Shown: positions 18,730-31,650, numbered from the stretch's first letter. The stretch: DNA of 64,000 nucleotides from Methylobacterium sp. AMS5 (GCF_001542815.1 NZ_CP006992.1:1555501-1619500); one strand, 5' to 3'. A program made the numbers and translations. The notes: a model not told the origin generated them from the letters alone.

Positions 18730-20058
18730 TCACTCGGCGGCGTCGCGCTTGCCCTGACCGAAGCGGCGCTCGATGTAATCGACCACGATCGTCTCGAAGT
18801 CTTTAGCGAGCGTGGCGCCGCGCAGGGTCATCGCCTTCTTGCCGTCGATGAACACCGGAGCGCTCGGGCTCTCGCCGGTGCCGGGCAGCGAGATGCCGAT
18901 ATCGGCGTGCTTCGATTCGCCGGGACCGTTCACGATGCAGCCCATCACCGCGACGTTGAGGCCTTCCACGCCCGGATAGGTCTTCTTCCACTCCGGCATG
19001 GAGGTGGAGATCCAGTTCTGGATGTCGCGGGCCAGTTCCTGGAACGTGGTCGAGGTGGTGCGCCCGCAGCCGGGGCAAGCCGCGACCAACGGCACGAAGG
19101 TGCGGAAGCCCATGGTCTGCAGGAGTTCCTGCGCGGCCTTCACTTCGACCGTGCGGTCGCCGCCGGGCTCGGGCGTCAGCGAGTAGCGGATCGTGTCGCC
19201 GATGCCCTCCTGCAGCAGCACGCCGATGGCGGCCGACGCCGCGACGATGCCCTTCGAGCCCATGCCCGCCTCGGTCAGGCCGAGATGGATCGCGTAGTCG
19301 GAGCGGCGCGCCACCTCGCGGTAGACCGCGATCAGATCCTGCACCGCCGAGACCTTGGCGGAGAGAATGATGCGGTCCTTCGGCAGGCCGAGTTCCACCG
19401 CCCGGTCGGCGGAGGTCAGCGCCGATTGCACCATCGCCTCGCGCATCACCGCGCGGGCGTCGATGGGGCGGGGCAGCTTGGCGTTCTCGTCCATCAGGTG
19501 CGTCAGCAGGGCCTCGTCGAGGGAGCCCCAGTTCGCGCCGATGCGGACGGTCTTGCCGTAGCGCACCGCCTGCTCGACGATGGTCGAGAACTGGGTGTCC
19601 TTCTTCTCCTTGAAGCCGACATTGCCGGGATTGATCCGGTACTTGGCCAGCGCCTCGGCGCAGGCCGGGTGGTCGGAGAGGAGTTTGTGGCCGATGTAGT
19701 GGAAGTCGCCCACCAGCGGCACGTGCACGCCGATGCGGTCGAGCCGCTCGCGGATCTTCGGCACGGCCGCCGCCGCCTCGTCGCGATCGACGGTGATGCG
19801 CACCAGCTCCGAGCCGGCGCGGGCGAGCTGGGCGACCTGGGCCACGGTGCCGTCGATGTCGGCCGTGTCGGTGTTGGTCATCGACTGCACGACGATCGGG
19901 GCGCCGCCGCCGACGGTGACGGCCCCTTCGCCGCTGCCGATCTGCACGCCGACGGTGCGGTGGCGCGGTGCCGGCCCGGCGATCTCCGGCCCCGTCATGC
20001 TGCGGCTGCGGGAGTCGATCGGGTTTGCCAGGGCGTCGGGAGCTTCCATGACTTCCAT
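18730..20058 (-). CDS. ispG: 4-hydroxy-3-methylbut-2-en-1-yl diphosphate synthase IspG (GcpE)
   Basis: This 442-residue [4Fe-4S] enzyme converts methylerythritol cyclodiphosphate to HMBPP in the MEP isoprenoid pathway. The TIM-barrel half contains [15 protein letters not shown] and RINPGNVG. The C-terminal ferredoxin-like half carries the cluster ligands in [11 protein letters not shown] and CIVNGPGE. The start at 20058 (MEVMEAP) follows a GAAGG purine stretch; the frame extends upstream without family similarity. It is transcribed divergently from the patatin gene. Confidence 0.97.
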   Translation of the reverse strand: MEVMEAPDALANPIDSRSRSMTGPEIAGPAPRHRTVGVQIGSGEGAVTVGGGAPIVVQSMTNTDTADIDGTVAQVAQLARAGSELVRITVDRDEAAAAVPKIRERLDRIGVHVPLVGDFHYIGHKLLSDHPACAEALAKYRINPGNVGFKEKKDTQFSTIVEQAVRYGKTVRIGANWGSLDEALLTHLMDENAKLPRPIDARAVMREAMVQSALTSADRAVELGLPKDRIILSAKVSAVQDLIAVYREVARRSDYAIHLGLTEAGMGSKGIVAASAAIGVLLQEGIGDTIRYSLTPEPGGDRTVEVKAAQELLQTMGFRTFVPLVAACPGCGRTTSTTFQELARDIQNWISTSMPEWKKTYPGVEGLNVAVMGCIVNGPGESKHADIGISLPGTGESPSAPVFIDGKKAMTLRGATLAKDFETIVVDYIERRFGQGKRDAAE

Positions 20059-20371
20059 CGTGCCTTCGCGGGTCAAACTGTCGTCCGCGCGTGCCGGCTT
20101 TCGGCGTGATCCTATCCGAATCCGGTTCGATCCGCGACCTGGAGATCGTCTCCGCGCCGCGCCCGCGCGGACGGATGCGCAGCATGCCTCGATACGAGGC
20201 CGCTTCCATGTCGCATCCCGAGCGGGATGTCGAGCGTATGCAAGGATGTCAGGAGACGAAAGCGCCTTATCATACCTTGCATTCGCGTGCCCGCGGGGCA
20301 AAGAACCGCACAGGCACACTTGCTGCTTTGCACCATTTGAATGTGCATCGCAATAAATCACGTGAGGCAAG
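20059..20371. other. Divergent intergenic region ispG / patatin
   Basis: This 313-bp region must contain both promoters for two divergent genes. It becomes moderately AT-rich near the patatin start (20330-20370). No gene or repeat is recognised. Confidence 0.4.
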
Positions 20372-21586
20372 ATGGACAGGACGAGCCCGGAGATTCACTC
20401 CACCGACAGTGAGCAGATCGAGGCTCGGTCCGCCGGCTCGCCTCCGGTTGATACCCGTGAGCGGACCGGAACCCTCGACGGACCGTCTCACGACGACGCT
20501 CACAACCCCGCGACCGCCGTTCCTGATCCGATCGCGGATTCGACCCGGCCGGGCGCCGCGTTTCGGGGCCTTGCCGGACCGCGCGCGGAGAAGGCCGTCT
20601 CGCTGGCGCTTCAGGGCGGCGGCTCGCACGGCGCCTTCACCTGGGGCGTGCTCGACGCGCTGATCGAGGACGGGCGCGTCGCCTTCGAGGCGGTCACGGG
20701 CGCGAGCGCGGGCGCGATGAACGCCGTCGTCCTCGTGGACGGCTGGCTCGCGGGCGGCCCCGACGGGGCACGCGCAGCCCTGGAGACGTTCTGGCGCGAA
20801 GCGAGCCTCGATGCCGACCTGCGCCCCTCGCAGAAGGGCCTGATCGACGGCCTGTTCCAGTTCTGGAAGGGCAACCCGTTCTTCGAGGCCTGGGTGAAGG
20901 CGCTCAACCCCGGCCCCTACGCGACCAATCCGTTCAACTTCAATCCCCTGCGCGACGCGCTGGAGCACACCGTCGATTTCGATCGCCTGCGCGCGGCCGA
21001 CACCGCCAGTGTGTTCGTCTCGGCGACCAATGTCTGGACCGGCAAGCTCGCCGTGTTCGGGCGCGATTGCCTGACGGTCGATCACCTGATGGCCTCGGCC
21101 TGCCTGCCGACGGTGTTCCAGGCGGTCGAGATCGACGGCGTGCCCTATTGGGACGGCGGCTATCTCGGCAATCCGGCTCTGTACCCGCTGCACGAGTCGA
21201 GCACCCGCGACATCCTGCTGGTGCAGATCAACCCCGTGGAGCGCCGCGAGACGCCGCGTTCGGCCAGCGACATCCAGAACCGGCTCAACGAGATCACCTT
21301 CAACGCCAACCTGATGCGGGAGCTGCGCTCCATCGACTTCGTGCACGGCCTGATCGACGAGGGCGGACAGGGGCAGGTTCCGGGTTTGGAACGCGTCTTC
21401 CTCCACCGCATCGACGGGACCGACTCGCTCGACGGTTTCGCCGCCTCCTCGCGCATCGACGCCCGCTGGCGGATGATCGAGCGCCTGCGCGACAAAGGCC
21501 GCGCCGCCGCCAAGGTCTGGCTCGCAGAGGGCTACGACGAAGTCGGCGTGCGCTGCACCCTCGACCTCAAGAAGGCCTACCAGTAG
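20372..21586 (+). CDS. Patatin-like phospholipase family protein
   Basis: This 404-residue cytoplasmic patatin-type hydrolase has the oxyanion-hole loop [13 protein letters not shown], the nucleophile motif GASAG (Ser about 112), and a DGGYLGNP segment providing the catalytic-dyad Asp. About 70 disordered residues rich in charged and Pro residues precede the domain. Patatins cleave acyl esters of phospholipids or lipids; the substrate here is not known. A perfect 10-bp-arm hairpin follows the stop and separates it from the methionine block. Confidence 0.9.
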   Translation: MDRTSPEIHSTDSEQIEARSAGSPPVDTRERTGTLDGPSHDDAHNPATAVPDPIADSTRPGAAFRGLAGPRAEKAVSLALQGGGSHGAFTWGVLDALIEDGRVAFEAVTGASAGAMNAVVLVDGWLAGGPDGARAALETFWREASLDADLRPSQKGLIDGLFQFWKGNPFFEAWVKALNPGPYATNPFNFNPLRDALEHTVDFDRLRAADTASVFVSATNVWTGKLAVFGRDCLTVDHLMASACLPTVFQAVEIDGVPYWDGGYLGNPALYPLHESSTRDILLVQINPVERRETPRSASDIQNRLNEITFNANLMRELRSIDFVHGLIDEGGQGQVPGLERVFLHRIDGTDSLDGFAASSRIDARWRMIERLRDKGRAAAKVWLAEGYDEVGVRCTLDLKKAYQ

Positions 21587-21593
21587 CGGCCCG

Positions 21594-21623
21594 TCGCTGA
21601 CGAAGGGACCGGGTCGTCAGCGA
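21594..21623 (+). terminator. Hairpin downstream of the patatin gene
   Basis: Perfect arms TCGCTGACGA (21594-21603) and TCGTCAGCGA (21614-21623) with a 10-base loop lie 7 bases after the stop. There is no U-tract, so the terminating role is uncertain, but it would separate this transcript from the downstream regulator. Confidence 0.5.
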
Positions 21624-21650
21624 AACCTCTTGCCACCGGCTCGTTACGCA

Positions 21651-21668
21651 CATAAAGATATCTTTATG
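21651..21668. promoter_or_regulatory. Perfect 18-bp palindrome overlapping the regulator's start codon (candidate SahR operator)
   Basis: CATAAAGATATCTTTATG is perfectly palindromic, AT-rich in a GC-rich context, and its last three bases are the ATG of the ArsR-methyltransferase gene. Winged-helix ArsR regulators bind such palindromes at their own promoters. Autoregulation, and control of the following metF-metH, is inferred from position and from the known SahR/methionine-cycle linkage in Proteobacteria. Confidence 0.75.
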
Positions 21669-22718
21669 TCTAGCGAGAGCGGTCCCACGAACAGCGCGAC
21701 CACGGTCCCGGTGCCCTTCGCCGAGGCGCTGGCCGTGCTGCGGGCGGCGGCGGAGGAAACGCGCCTGCGCATCCTGGCGCTGCTGGCCGAGGGCGAGTTG
21801 TCGGTCTCCGACCTCACCGACATTCTCGGCCAGTCGCAGCCGCGCATCTCGCGCCATCTCAAGCTCCTCGTCGAATCCGGCCTGATCGAGCGTCATCGCG
21901 AGGGAGCCTGGGCGTTCTTCCGCCTGCGGGAGGCCGCCATCGGCTTCGTCGAGCCCTTGATCGCGGCGCTGGAGCGCGCCGCGCCGCCGCTCTCCGAGGA
22001 TCGCGCCCGACTCGACTCGGTGCGGACGCAACGCGCCGAGGCGGCGCAGACCTTCTTCGCCCGGCTCGCCCCCAAATGGGACGGCCTGCGTTCCCTGCAC
22101 GTGCCCGAGGCCGCCGTCGAGGCGGCGGTGCTCGACGCGCTCGGAGACCGTCCGATCCGTCATGTGATCGATCTCGGCACCGGCACCGGCAAGATGCTCG
22201 GCCTGCTGGCCCCCCTGGCCGGTCGCGCCACCGGGCTCGATTCGAGCCATGCCATGCTCTCGGTCGCCCGTGCCAACCTCGAACGGCTCGGCCTGTCGCG
22301 GGTCGACCTGCGTCAGGGCGATCTCCACGCACCGCCCTTCGGCCGCGGCGGCTTCGATCTCGTGGTGCTGCATCAGGTGCTGCACTACCTCGACGATCCG
22401 GCCCGGGCACTGCGGGAGGCCGCCCGCCTCGTCGCGCCGGGCGGGCGGCTGCTCGTGGTCGATTTCGCGCCCCACACTCTGGAGCAGTTGCGCGAAAGCC
22501 AAGCCCATCGCCGCCTCGGCTTCGGTGCGGAGCAGATCACGGGCTGGCTCGTCCAGGCGGGCCTGGGCGATGTCGAGAGCCGTGACATCACGCCGGAGGA
22601 CGGCATCGAGCATCCGCTCACCGTCACCCTCTGGCTGGCGCACGACACCTCCGCCGCGATCGAGGCGCAGACGCCTGAACGTGCTCCCGCACGCAGCCCG
22701 GAACGCGCCGTGGCCTGA
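21666..22718 (+). CDS. ArsR-family regulator fused to a SAM-dependent methyltransferase domain (SahR-like)
   Basis: This 350-residue fusion has an N-terminal ArsR winged helix (ETRLRILALLAEGELSVSDL, then ILGQSQPRISRHLKLLVESGLIER). A class I methyltransferase fold follows with VIDLGTGTG at residues 167-175 and LVVLHQVLHYLDDP. In proteobacteria this architecture next to metF-metH is the S-adenosylhomocysteine-responsive repressor SahR; the methyltransferase fold senses SAH. I infer that role from neighbours and the operator. No Shine-Dalgarno is visible before the ATG inside the palindrome, so the mRNA may be leaderless, or translation may start at a GTG near 21711. Confidence 0.85.
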   Translation: MSSESGPTNSATTVPVPFAEALAVLRAAAEETRLRILALLAEGELSVSDLTDILGQSQPRISRHLKLLVESGLIERHREGAWAFFRLREAAIGFVEPLIAALERAAPPLSEDRARLDSVRTQRAEAAQTFFARLAPKWDGLRSLHVPEAAVEAAVLDALGDRPIRHVIDLGTGTGKMLGLLAPLAGRATGLDSSHAMLSVARANLERLGLSRVDLRQGDLHAPPFGRGGFDLVVLHQVLHYLDDPARALREAARLVAPGGRLLVVDFAPHTLEQLRESQAHRRLGFGAEQITGWLVQAGLGDVESRDITPEDGIEHPLTVTLWLAHDTSAAIEAQTPERAPARSPERAVA

Positions 22719-22722
22719 GCCT

Positions 22723-22766
22723 CAAGGTCCAAGCCTTCAAGGTCCAAGCCTTCTAAGGTCCAAGCC
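22723..22766. repeat. Three short direct repeats
   Basis: The unit AAGGTCCAAGCC occurs three times in tandem with period 15-16 between the regulator stop and metF. Its role is unknown; it could be a slippage product or part of a leader. Confidence 0.7.
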
Positions 22767-22820
22767 GACTTCCATCGACGACCGACACCACGACAGACGC
22801 CCAGGAGAAGGGACGAAGAG

Positions 22821-23753
22821 ATGCCCAACGCCTCCCAACACCGCGCCAGCCGCGACGGCTTCCGCCCGATCCGGGTCTCGATCGAGTTCTTCCCGCCGAA
22901 GACCGAGGAGATGGAGAAGATTCTCTGGTCCTCGATCGAGCGCCTTGCGCCGCTCCAGCCGAAATTCGTCTCGGTGACCTACGGCGCCGGCGGCTCCACC
23001 CGCGAGCGCACCCACAACACCGTGGCGCGCATGGTGCGCGAGACGAGCCTCAAGCCCGCCGCCCACCTCACCTGCGTCGCTGCGACGAAGGAGGAGATCG
23101 ACGGGGTGGTGCAGTCCTACTGGGATGCGGGCGTGCGCCACATCGTGGCCCTGCGCGGCGACCCGGCCGAGGGCGTCGGCCACAGCTACCGACCCCATCC
23201 CGGCGGCTACGCGCAGACCTGCGACCTCGTCGCCGGCATCAAGCGGATCGGCGACTTCAAGGTCTCGGTCTCGGCCTATCCGGAAAAGCACCCCGAGGCC
23301 GCCTCGCTCGATGCCGACATCGACGCCCTGAAGGCCAAGGTCGATGCCGGCGCCGATCAGGCGATCACTCAGTTCTTCTTCGATAACGAGATCTACCTGC
23401 GCTACCGCGACAAGGTGCGCGCGGCCGGCATCGACATCCCGATCATCCCCGGCATCCTGCCGGTGCAGAACTTCAAGCAGGCGGCCAACTTCGCCCGCCG
23501 CACCGGCGCCTCGGTGCCGTATTGGCTCGCGGCCCGGTTCGAGGGTCTGGAGAACGACGTCGAGACCCGCCGTCTCGTCGCCGCCGCGGTCGCCGCCGAG
23601 CAGGTGCTCGACCTCGTCGACGAGGGCGTGGAGGACTTCCACTTCTACTCGATGAACCGCTCCGACCTCGTCTACGCCATCTGCCACCTTCTCGGCCTGC
23701 GCTCCCAGGCGCCGGCCAAACCGGCGGTCAAGCCGGAAGCCAAGGCGGCCTGA
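22821..23753 (+). CDS. metF: Methylenetetrahydrofolate reductase
   Basis: This 310-residue FAD-dependent TIM-barrel enzyme reduces 5,10-methylene-THF to 5-methyl-THF, the methyl donor for MetH. Family marks are SIEFFPPKTEEME, FVSVTYGAGGSTRERT, HLTCVA, RGDPAEG and AITQFFFDNEIYLRY. A short basic Ala/Lys/Pro tail ends the protein. It lies 102 bp after the SahR-like gene and 200 bp before metH, forming a methionine-cycle cluster. Confidence 0.97.
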   Translation: MPNASQHRASRDGFRPIRVSIEFFPPKTEEMEKILWSSIERLAPLQPKFVSVTYGAGGSTRERTHNTVARMVRETSLKPAAHLTCVAATKEEIDGVVQSYWDAGVRHIVALRGDPAEGVGHSYRPHPGGYAQTCDLVAGIKRIGDFKVSVSAYPEKHPEAASLDADIDALKAKVDAGADQAITQFFFDNEIYLRYRDKVRAAGIDIPIIPGILPVQNFKQAANFARRTGASVPYWLAARFEGLENDVETRRLVAAAVAAEQVLDLVDEGVEDFHFYSMNRSDLVYAICHLLGLRSQAPAKPAVKPEAKAA

Positions 23754-23768
23754 CCCCTCGCCACTCTG

Positions 23769-23831
23769 CTCCTGAACCTTATCCCGAACTGCGACCGCGC
23801 CGCGGTCGCAGCGAAGGATGAGGTTCAGGAG
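23769..23831. repeat. Nested palindrome between metF and metH
   Basis: Outer arms 23769-23784 and 23816-23831 match at 15 of 16 positions. Inside them, perfect 11-bp arms (23789-23799 and 23801-23811) are separated by one base. The result is an extended cruciform-type structure. It could lower downstream metH expression or terminate metF transcripts. Confidence 0.75.
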
Positions 23832-23855
23832 CGATCGCGTTTTCTGGAGGCCTCC

Positions 23856-23892
23856 GAGGCCTCCGCTTCGCTCCGGCACCTCAGGCTGAGGT
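23856..23892 (-). repeat. Dispersed repeat, second family (copy A)
   Basis: Read on the minus strand, this segment contains CCTGAGGTGCCGGAGC, then GGAGGCCTC. The same string recurs on the plus strand at 63061-63092. Palindromic intergenic repeats of this CCTGAGGTGCC type are, to my knowledge, common in Rhizobiales. Confidence 0.75.
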
Positions 23893-23953
23893 GGGTTGAT
23901 GCGGCCGACACTTTCGGCCATCGCCGTCCCGGAACATCCCAGGATCGTCCGAC

Positions 23954-27706
<3,753 letters not shown>

Positions 27707-27728
27707 TCACGCCGAATAGGTCACACTC

Positions 27729-27770
27729 GGCGCGGGATCGCACCGCAACGCTCCCGCGCCGCGACTTTTT
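27729..27770 (+). terminator. Rho-independent terminator of metH
   Basis: Perfect 9-bp arms GGCGCGGGA (27729-27737) and TCCCGCGCC (27752-27760) are followed within 5 bases by TTTTT. They lie 22 bases after the metH stop. Confidence 0.75.
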
Positions 27771-27849
27771 CCTTGCCGAGGGGCGGCGGCGCGCGGCACC
27801 CCTGCCGTTACGACCCGCGGGGCTGCCCCGCCTTCGACAGGAAGTCCCG

Positions 27850-28065
27850 ATGCGCTCCACGCTGCTCGTCCTCGCCGCCGCTCTCCTCGCCTGCGGGCTG
27901 TCGGCCTGCAACAGCACCGATTCGGGCGGTCCCGGCCTGGCCTCGGCCTTCGAGACCAGCAATTACCGGCACTCCTCCGACACCAACGGCACCCAGACCC
28001 GCCGGGACGTGAACCGCGCCTACACGCAGCCCTCGCTGCCCACCATCGCCAACCGCGGCTTCTGA
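27850..28065 (+). CDS. Small predicted lipoprotein
   Basis: This is a 71-residue protein. Its signal peptide ends in the lipobox LSAC with Cys20 as the predicted acylation site. About 50 polar residues rich in Ser, Thr, Asn and Arg follow, with no recognisable domain. It is probably a surface or periplasm-facing lipoprotein. The ATG at 27850 is chosen because it begins a textbook lipoprotein signal. It is convergent with the acyltransferase gene and ends 10 bp from it. Confidence 0.75.
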   Translation: MRSTLLVLAAALLACGLSACNSTDSGGPGLASAFETSNYRHSSDTNGTQTRRDVNRAYTQPSLPTIANRGF

Positions 28066-28075
28066 GCCGTCTCGC

Positions 28076-29293
28076 TCAGCGCCGCAGCCGCCGACGCAGG
28101 CTCCGGGCTGCCGCCCAGAGCCGCGGCGAGCGCTTGATCCGGTGCTTGAGCCGCACCGCGAGCCGCGAGGCGAGCACGAGCGCATGGCTCGCCGGGCTCA
28201 CCGGCACGGTCTGCTCCACGAGTTCGATGGTCTCGTCGCAGGTCTTGGCCTTGTAGCCCGCCTCGCCGACGCCGAGGTCGAGCGCCCGGCGTCCCCCCGC
28301 GGCCTGATGGCCGACCAGCCGGTGCAGCAGGATCTCGCCGGGGCTGAACCGGCCGAGTTCGGGGTCGGTGTCGAAAGACGTCCACATCCCGCAGAAGCGG
28401 GCGCCGTCCACCGCGCCGCCAAAGGTCGCCAGGATGCGCCCGCTCTCGCTCGCCACCAGGGCATGGACCTCGATCGCCGCGCCGCCGCCATCCGCGTCCG
28501 GGGCCGTCGCGGCGGCGATGAAGCGGCGGATGTCGGCCTCCGCATAGGGGTCGGCGACGCCGAGATCGGCGAAGCGCGCGGCCTTCTGTGCGTAGAACGC
28601 CGCCTGGATCTCGGCCGCCGCCTGCGGCGTCTCGGCGACGCGGTGCTCGACGGATCCTAAAAACTCCACGAGCTTGCGCTCCTTGGCCCGCAGCTTCTTG
28701 CGGGTGTCGCCGCTGAACACCCGGCGCAGAGTGGCCTCGGCATCGGGGCCGAGCAGCATGCCGTAGGCGTCGCTCGGCGCCGGCAGACCGCCTCCGGCCA
28801 ACGGGTTCGGGGTTCCGTCCCAGACGCGCGGCTGGTTGCGGAGCGCGAAGGCGTCGATGCCCGCCATACGGCCGGCCCGGATCAGGGCCTCGGTCAGATC
28901 CTCGGCCGGCATCGCCGCCGCCTCGCGCGAGGCGAAAAGCGGCATGTGGAAGTTGGCGTGCCGGTCGCCGACCACCCGCGCGACCCGCAACGGACCGCGG
29001 CGCCCGACCGTGAGCGGCATCAGCACCCGCGCGCGTCCATGCGCGTCGCGGAGCACGAGAATGCGCGTCTCCTCACCGGCATCGATCCCGGCACCGAGAT
29101 AGGCCGCCACCCAGTCGAAGCGCTGGTAGGGCGTCATCAGGACGGCCGGATCGGCCTCCAGCCCCCGCCACAGCCCCTCGACCGCGGCGAGATCGGAGAA
29201 CACCTCCGCGGTGAGGCCGCCATGGCCCCGCAGCCCCGCCCGCGCGGGGCGCCCCAGATCTTCGGCGAGAGCCGCCATTCCCACATCCCCCAT
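28076..29293 (-). CDS. GNAT/BioF2-like acetyltransferase (CelD-type)
   Basis: This 405-residue protein shows the double-GNAT layout of BioF2-like/CelD proteins. The N-terminal part contains WRGLEADPAVLMTPYQRFDWVAAYLGAG, and the C-terminal half contains FSPGEILLHRLVGHQAAGGRRALDLGVGEAGYKAKTC. The C-terminus is a strongly basic helix. Such proteins are often found with polysaccharide genes and may acylate sugars or act in exopolysaccharide synthesis. The polysaccharide deacetylase gene transcribed divergently next door fits that idea. Confidence 0.82.
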   Translation of the reverse strand: MGDVGMAALAEDLGRPARAGLRGHGGLTAEVFSDLAAVEGLWRGLEADPAVLMTPYQRFDWVAAYLGAGIDAGEETRILVLRDAHGRARVLMPLTVGRRGPLRVARVVGDRHANFHMPLFASREAAAMPAEDLTEALIRAGRMAGIDAFALRNQPRVWDGTPNPLAGGGLPAPSDAYGMLLGPDAEATLRRVFSGDTRKKLRAKERKLVEFLGSVEHRVAETPQAAAEIQAAFYAQKAARFADLGVADPYAEADIRRFIAAATAPDADGGGAAIEVHALVASESGRILATFGGAVDGARFCGMWTSFDTDPELGRFSPGEILLHRLVGHQAAGGRRALDLGVGEAGYKAKTCDETIELVEQTVPVSPASHALVLASRLAVRLKHRIKRSPRLWAAARSLRRRLRR

Positions 29294-29484
29294 TGCGGGT
29301 GCCCGTCACGGCCAGGACGGGCGGCCACGCAAAACCGCCTCCGGGCGATCCTGCCCGGTTCGTCCTCAAGCCTCGGTTGACGCGGGCGGCCGATCTGCGG
29401 GGATGGGTAACGAAAGCTTTTCGCGTCCGTCGCTAGGCTCAAGGCGATGCCGGGGCCGCCCGGTGCTTCGAGCCGAGACGGGCC

Positions 29485-30537
29485 ATGCTCTCGCCCCGCA
29501 CCCGACACCGCCTGTTCCGCGCCGGCTTTCGGGCGATCACCGCCACGGGCGCCGACCGCTGGCTCGCTCCCGCCACCCGCGGGCGCGGCGTGATCCTCAC
29601 CTTCCACCATGTCCGCCCCGAGCCGGTGCCCGGTTTCGCGCCGAACGCCCTCTTGTCGATCACCCCCGCCTTCCTGGAGCGGACGCTGGAACTGCTGGCC
29701 GCCCGCGGCTTCGAACTCATCGGCCTCGACCGCGTATCCGAGCGGCTCGCGGCCCCGGAAGGCGGAAAACCCTTCGCGGTGCTGACCTTCGACGACGGCT
29801 ACCGCGACAATGTCGAGTACGCCCGGCCCGTGCTGGCGCGGCGCGGAGCGCCGTGGACGCTGTTCGTGACGAGCGACTTCGCCGAGGGGCGCGGGCGGCT
29901 GTGGTGGCTCGAACTGGAGCGGGCCGTGGCCCGGCTCGACGCGGTGCGGCTCGGCTCCGGCCTCGTCCTGCCGGCCCGCACGGATGCGGAGAAGACGGCC
30001 GCCTTCGAGACGGTCTATCGCGTCCTGCGCGCCGGCCCGGAGCCGGTCCTGCTCGACGCGATCGCCCGCCTGTGCCGCGAGGCCGGGTTCGAGCCGGGCG
30101 GGCTCGCCCGCGAACTCTGCCTGAGCTGGGGGGAACTGCGCGACCTCGCCCACGACCCGGCCATCTGCATCGGCGCGCACACGCTCTCGCACCCGATGCT
30201 CGCCAAGCACGACGCCGCCTTCGCGGAACGGGAGATGGCCGAGAGCCGCGCGCGGATCGAGGCGGAGCTGGGCCGCCCCGTGCGCCACCTGTCCTATCCC
30301 GTCGGCGATCCGACCTCGGCCGGGCCGCGGGAGTTTGAAATGGCCAAAAGACTCGGCTTCGCCACCGCGGTGACGACCCGGCCGGGCCATCTGTTCGCAG
30401 GGCACGCGGATCATGGCCACGCCCTGCCGCGGGTCTCGGTGAACGGGCTGCACCAGAGCGACGCGGCGCTGGCGAGCCTTCTCTCCGGCGTGCCGTTCCT
30501 GGCCTGGAACCGCGGGCGGCGGCTCAACGTGGGCTGA
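29485..30537 (+). CDS. Polysaccharide deacetylase family protein
   Basis: This 350-residue NodB-homology carbohydrate esterase has the metal motif TFDDGYRDN near residues 100-108. Later motifs include HTLSHPML with its metal-binding histidines and LSYPVGDP. The N-terminus (LTFHHVRPEPVPGF) fits deacetylases acting on N- or O-acetylated cell-surface glycans. No signal peptide is clear, so its cellular location is uncertain. It is divergent from the BioF2-like acyltransferase, suggesting a small glycan-modifying locus. Confidence 0.88.
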   Translation: MLSPRTRHRLFRAGFRAITATGADRWLAPATRGRGVILTFHHVRPEPVPGFAPNALLSITPAFLERTLELLAARGFELIGLDRVSERLAAPEGGKPFAVLTFDDGYRDNVEYARPVLARRGAPWTLFVTSDFAEGRGRLWWLELERAVARLDAVRLGSGLVLPARTDAEKTAAFETVYRVLRAGPEPVLLDAIARLCREAGFEPGGLARELCLSWGELRDLAHDPAICIGAHTLSHPMLAKHDAAFAEREMAESRARIEAELGRPVRHLSYPVGDPTSAGPREFEMAKRLGFATAVTTRPGHLFAGHADHGHALPRVSVNGLHQSDAALASLLSGVPFLAWNRGRRLNVG

Positions 30538-30552
30538 GCAACCGCGAAACAC

Positions 30553-30978
30553 TCATTTGAGCGCTGCCTGGTCGGAACCGAGAAGTTGGGCGTGGTGCTT
30601 TTCCAGGATCGGCCGAATAAGCGGCGTAACACACCATTCATCGTCCGAACCGAGACAAGCCCAGTACCAGACTGTCTGCGCATGCAGCGCGATGTTCTCA
30701 TCGAGCAGCCGCGCGACCAACGGCCACCTCGGATCGTCATCAACGGCCGTGCCCTCATCCTCGAACGATTGGATGATGACCTCCATCAATGTGAAGCGCT
30801 CGTCATCATCGAGCTCTCCCGATCGATAGGCGGCGATGAACGCGTCCAGACGACCGGCATCCGCGACCTCCCACTCCCAATCCTGCATGGATGGATCATT
30901 CGGGAGACCGAATCTGAGAGCTAAGGCCTCGATCGCCGCCCGCGTCGGATGCCGCTGGAGATGCTTGGGAACCACCAT
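30553..30978 (-). CDS. Hypothetical acidic protein
   Basis: This is a 141-residue acidic, Trp-rich soluble protein (SMQDWEWEVADAGRLDAFIAAYRSGELDDDERFTLMEVIIQSFED). The start at 30978 follows a good GGAGGG ribosome site; the frame extends 16 codons further upstream. Composition and length resemble small stand-alone immunity-type proteins, but no toxin gene is adjacent and I assign no function. It converges on the polysaccharide deacetylase with a gap of 15 bp. Confidence 0.65.
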   Translation of the reverse strand: MVVPKHLQRHPTRAAIEALALRFGLPNDPSMQDWEWEVADAGRLDAFIAAYRSGELDDDERFTLMEVIIQSFEDEGTAVDDDPRWPLVARLLDENIALHAQTVWYWACLGSDDEWCVTPLIRPILEKHHAQLLGSDQAALK

Positions 30979-31114
30979 GATGCTCCCTCCAATCGGCAAG
31001 ACTCGACATGTCAGTTTCGCCAGCACCGATTTTATGCAGGTTTGAGCCGAGACAAGCCCTCGATCTAAAGGAACCCCTTAGGTCGGGCCCAAGGCGATGT
31101 CGGCGCGGGAGGCT

Positions 31115-31552
31115 CTATCGGCGCCGACGGCGCGAGCGCGACGTGCCGCCCTCCGACTCCCCCGAACCGGTCTCAGCGCTGCCGACATCGAAGCTGGCGC
31201 TGGACCGGCCGCGGCGGCCGGAGCGCCGCCCCCGGCGTCGCGCCGGCTCGATATCGGGCTCCTCGATCGAGGGAATGCCGGGGATCGTCGCGGTCGAGGC
31301 GACCGAGGAGGTGCTGGCGGCGTCGTTGCCGCTGACATAGCCGCCGCTCGCGACGTTCCGGGCGGGCGGGCCGAACATGGCGAGGCACTGGTTGTAGGCG
31401 AGGTCGTTCTTCAGCCGCTCGCATTCCGCCATGGAGCGCGGCGTCCCCTGCGCGGCCGCGGTTTCGGCGGCCAGCGGCGCGGCGAGCATCAAGGAGGCGG
31501 CGAGGAGGTGCGGACGGAACGAAAGCGCGGGACGGCGCGGGGAGGGGCGCAT
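31115..31552 (-). CDS. Exported protein with Arg/Ser-rich basic tail
   Basis: This is a 145-residue protein. A signal peptide ends near AAAQG, and a short cysteine-containing segment (MAECERLKNDLAYNQCLAMFGPPARNV) follows. The low-complexity C-terminus alternates Ser/Glu/Gly with arginine clusters and ends in RSRRRRR. The Cys-x-Cys-spaced segment could be a helical hairpin with a disulfide. The function is unknown. The low-complexity tail makes homology inference weak. Confidence 0.65.
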   Translation of the reverse strand: MRPSPRRPALSFRPHLLAASLMLAAPLAAETAAAQGTPRSMAECERLKNDLAYNQCLAMFGPPARNVASGGYVSGNDAASTSSVASTATIPGIPSIEEPDIEPARRRGRRSGRRGRSSASFDVGSAETGSGESEGGTSRSRRRRR

Positions 31553-31650
31553 GGGCGGCGGGCGACCTTCGGAGACGAACCTTGAGCGTAGGACGTCCCG
31601 CCTTCTCGCCAGGGAGTGCGGCGAAAAAAGGGGCCGCCTGCGTTCAACCG

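Noticed and set aside
30553..30978. Possible immunity protein of a toxin-immunity pair
   Set aside because: The size and acidity fit, but no toxin-like gene is adjacent. I left it as hypothetical.
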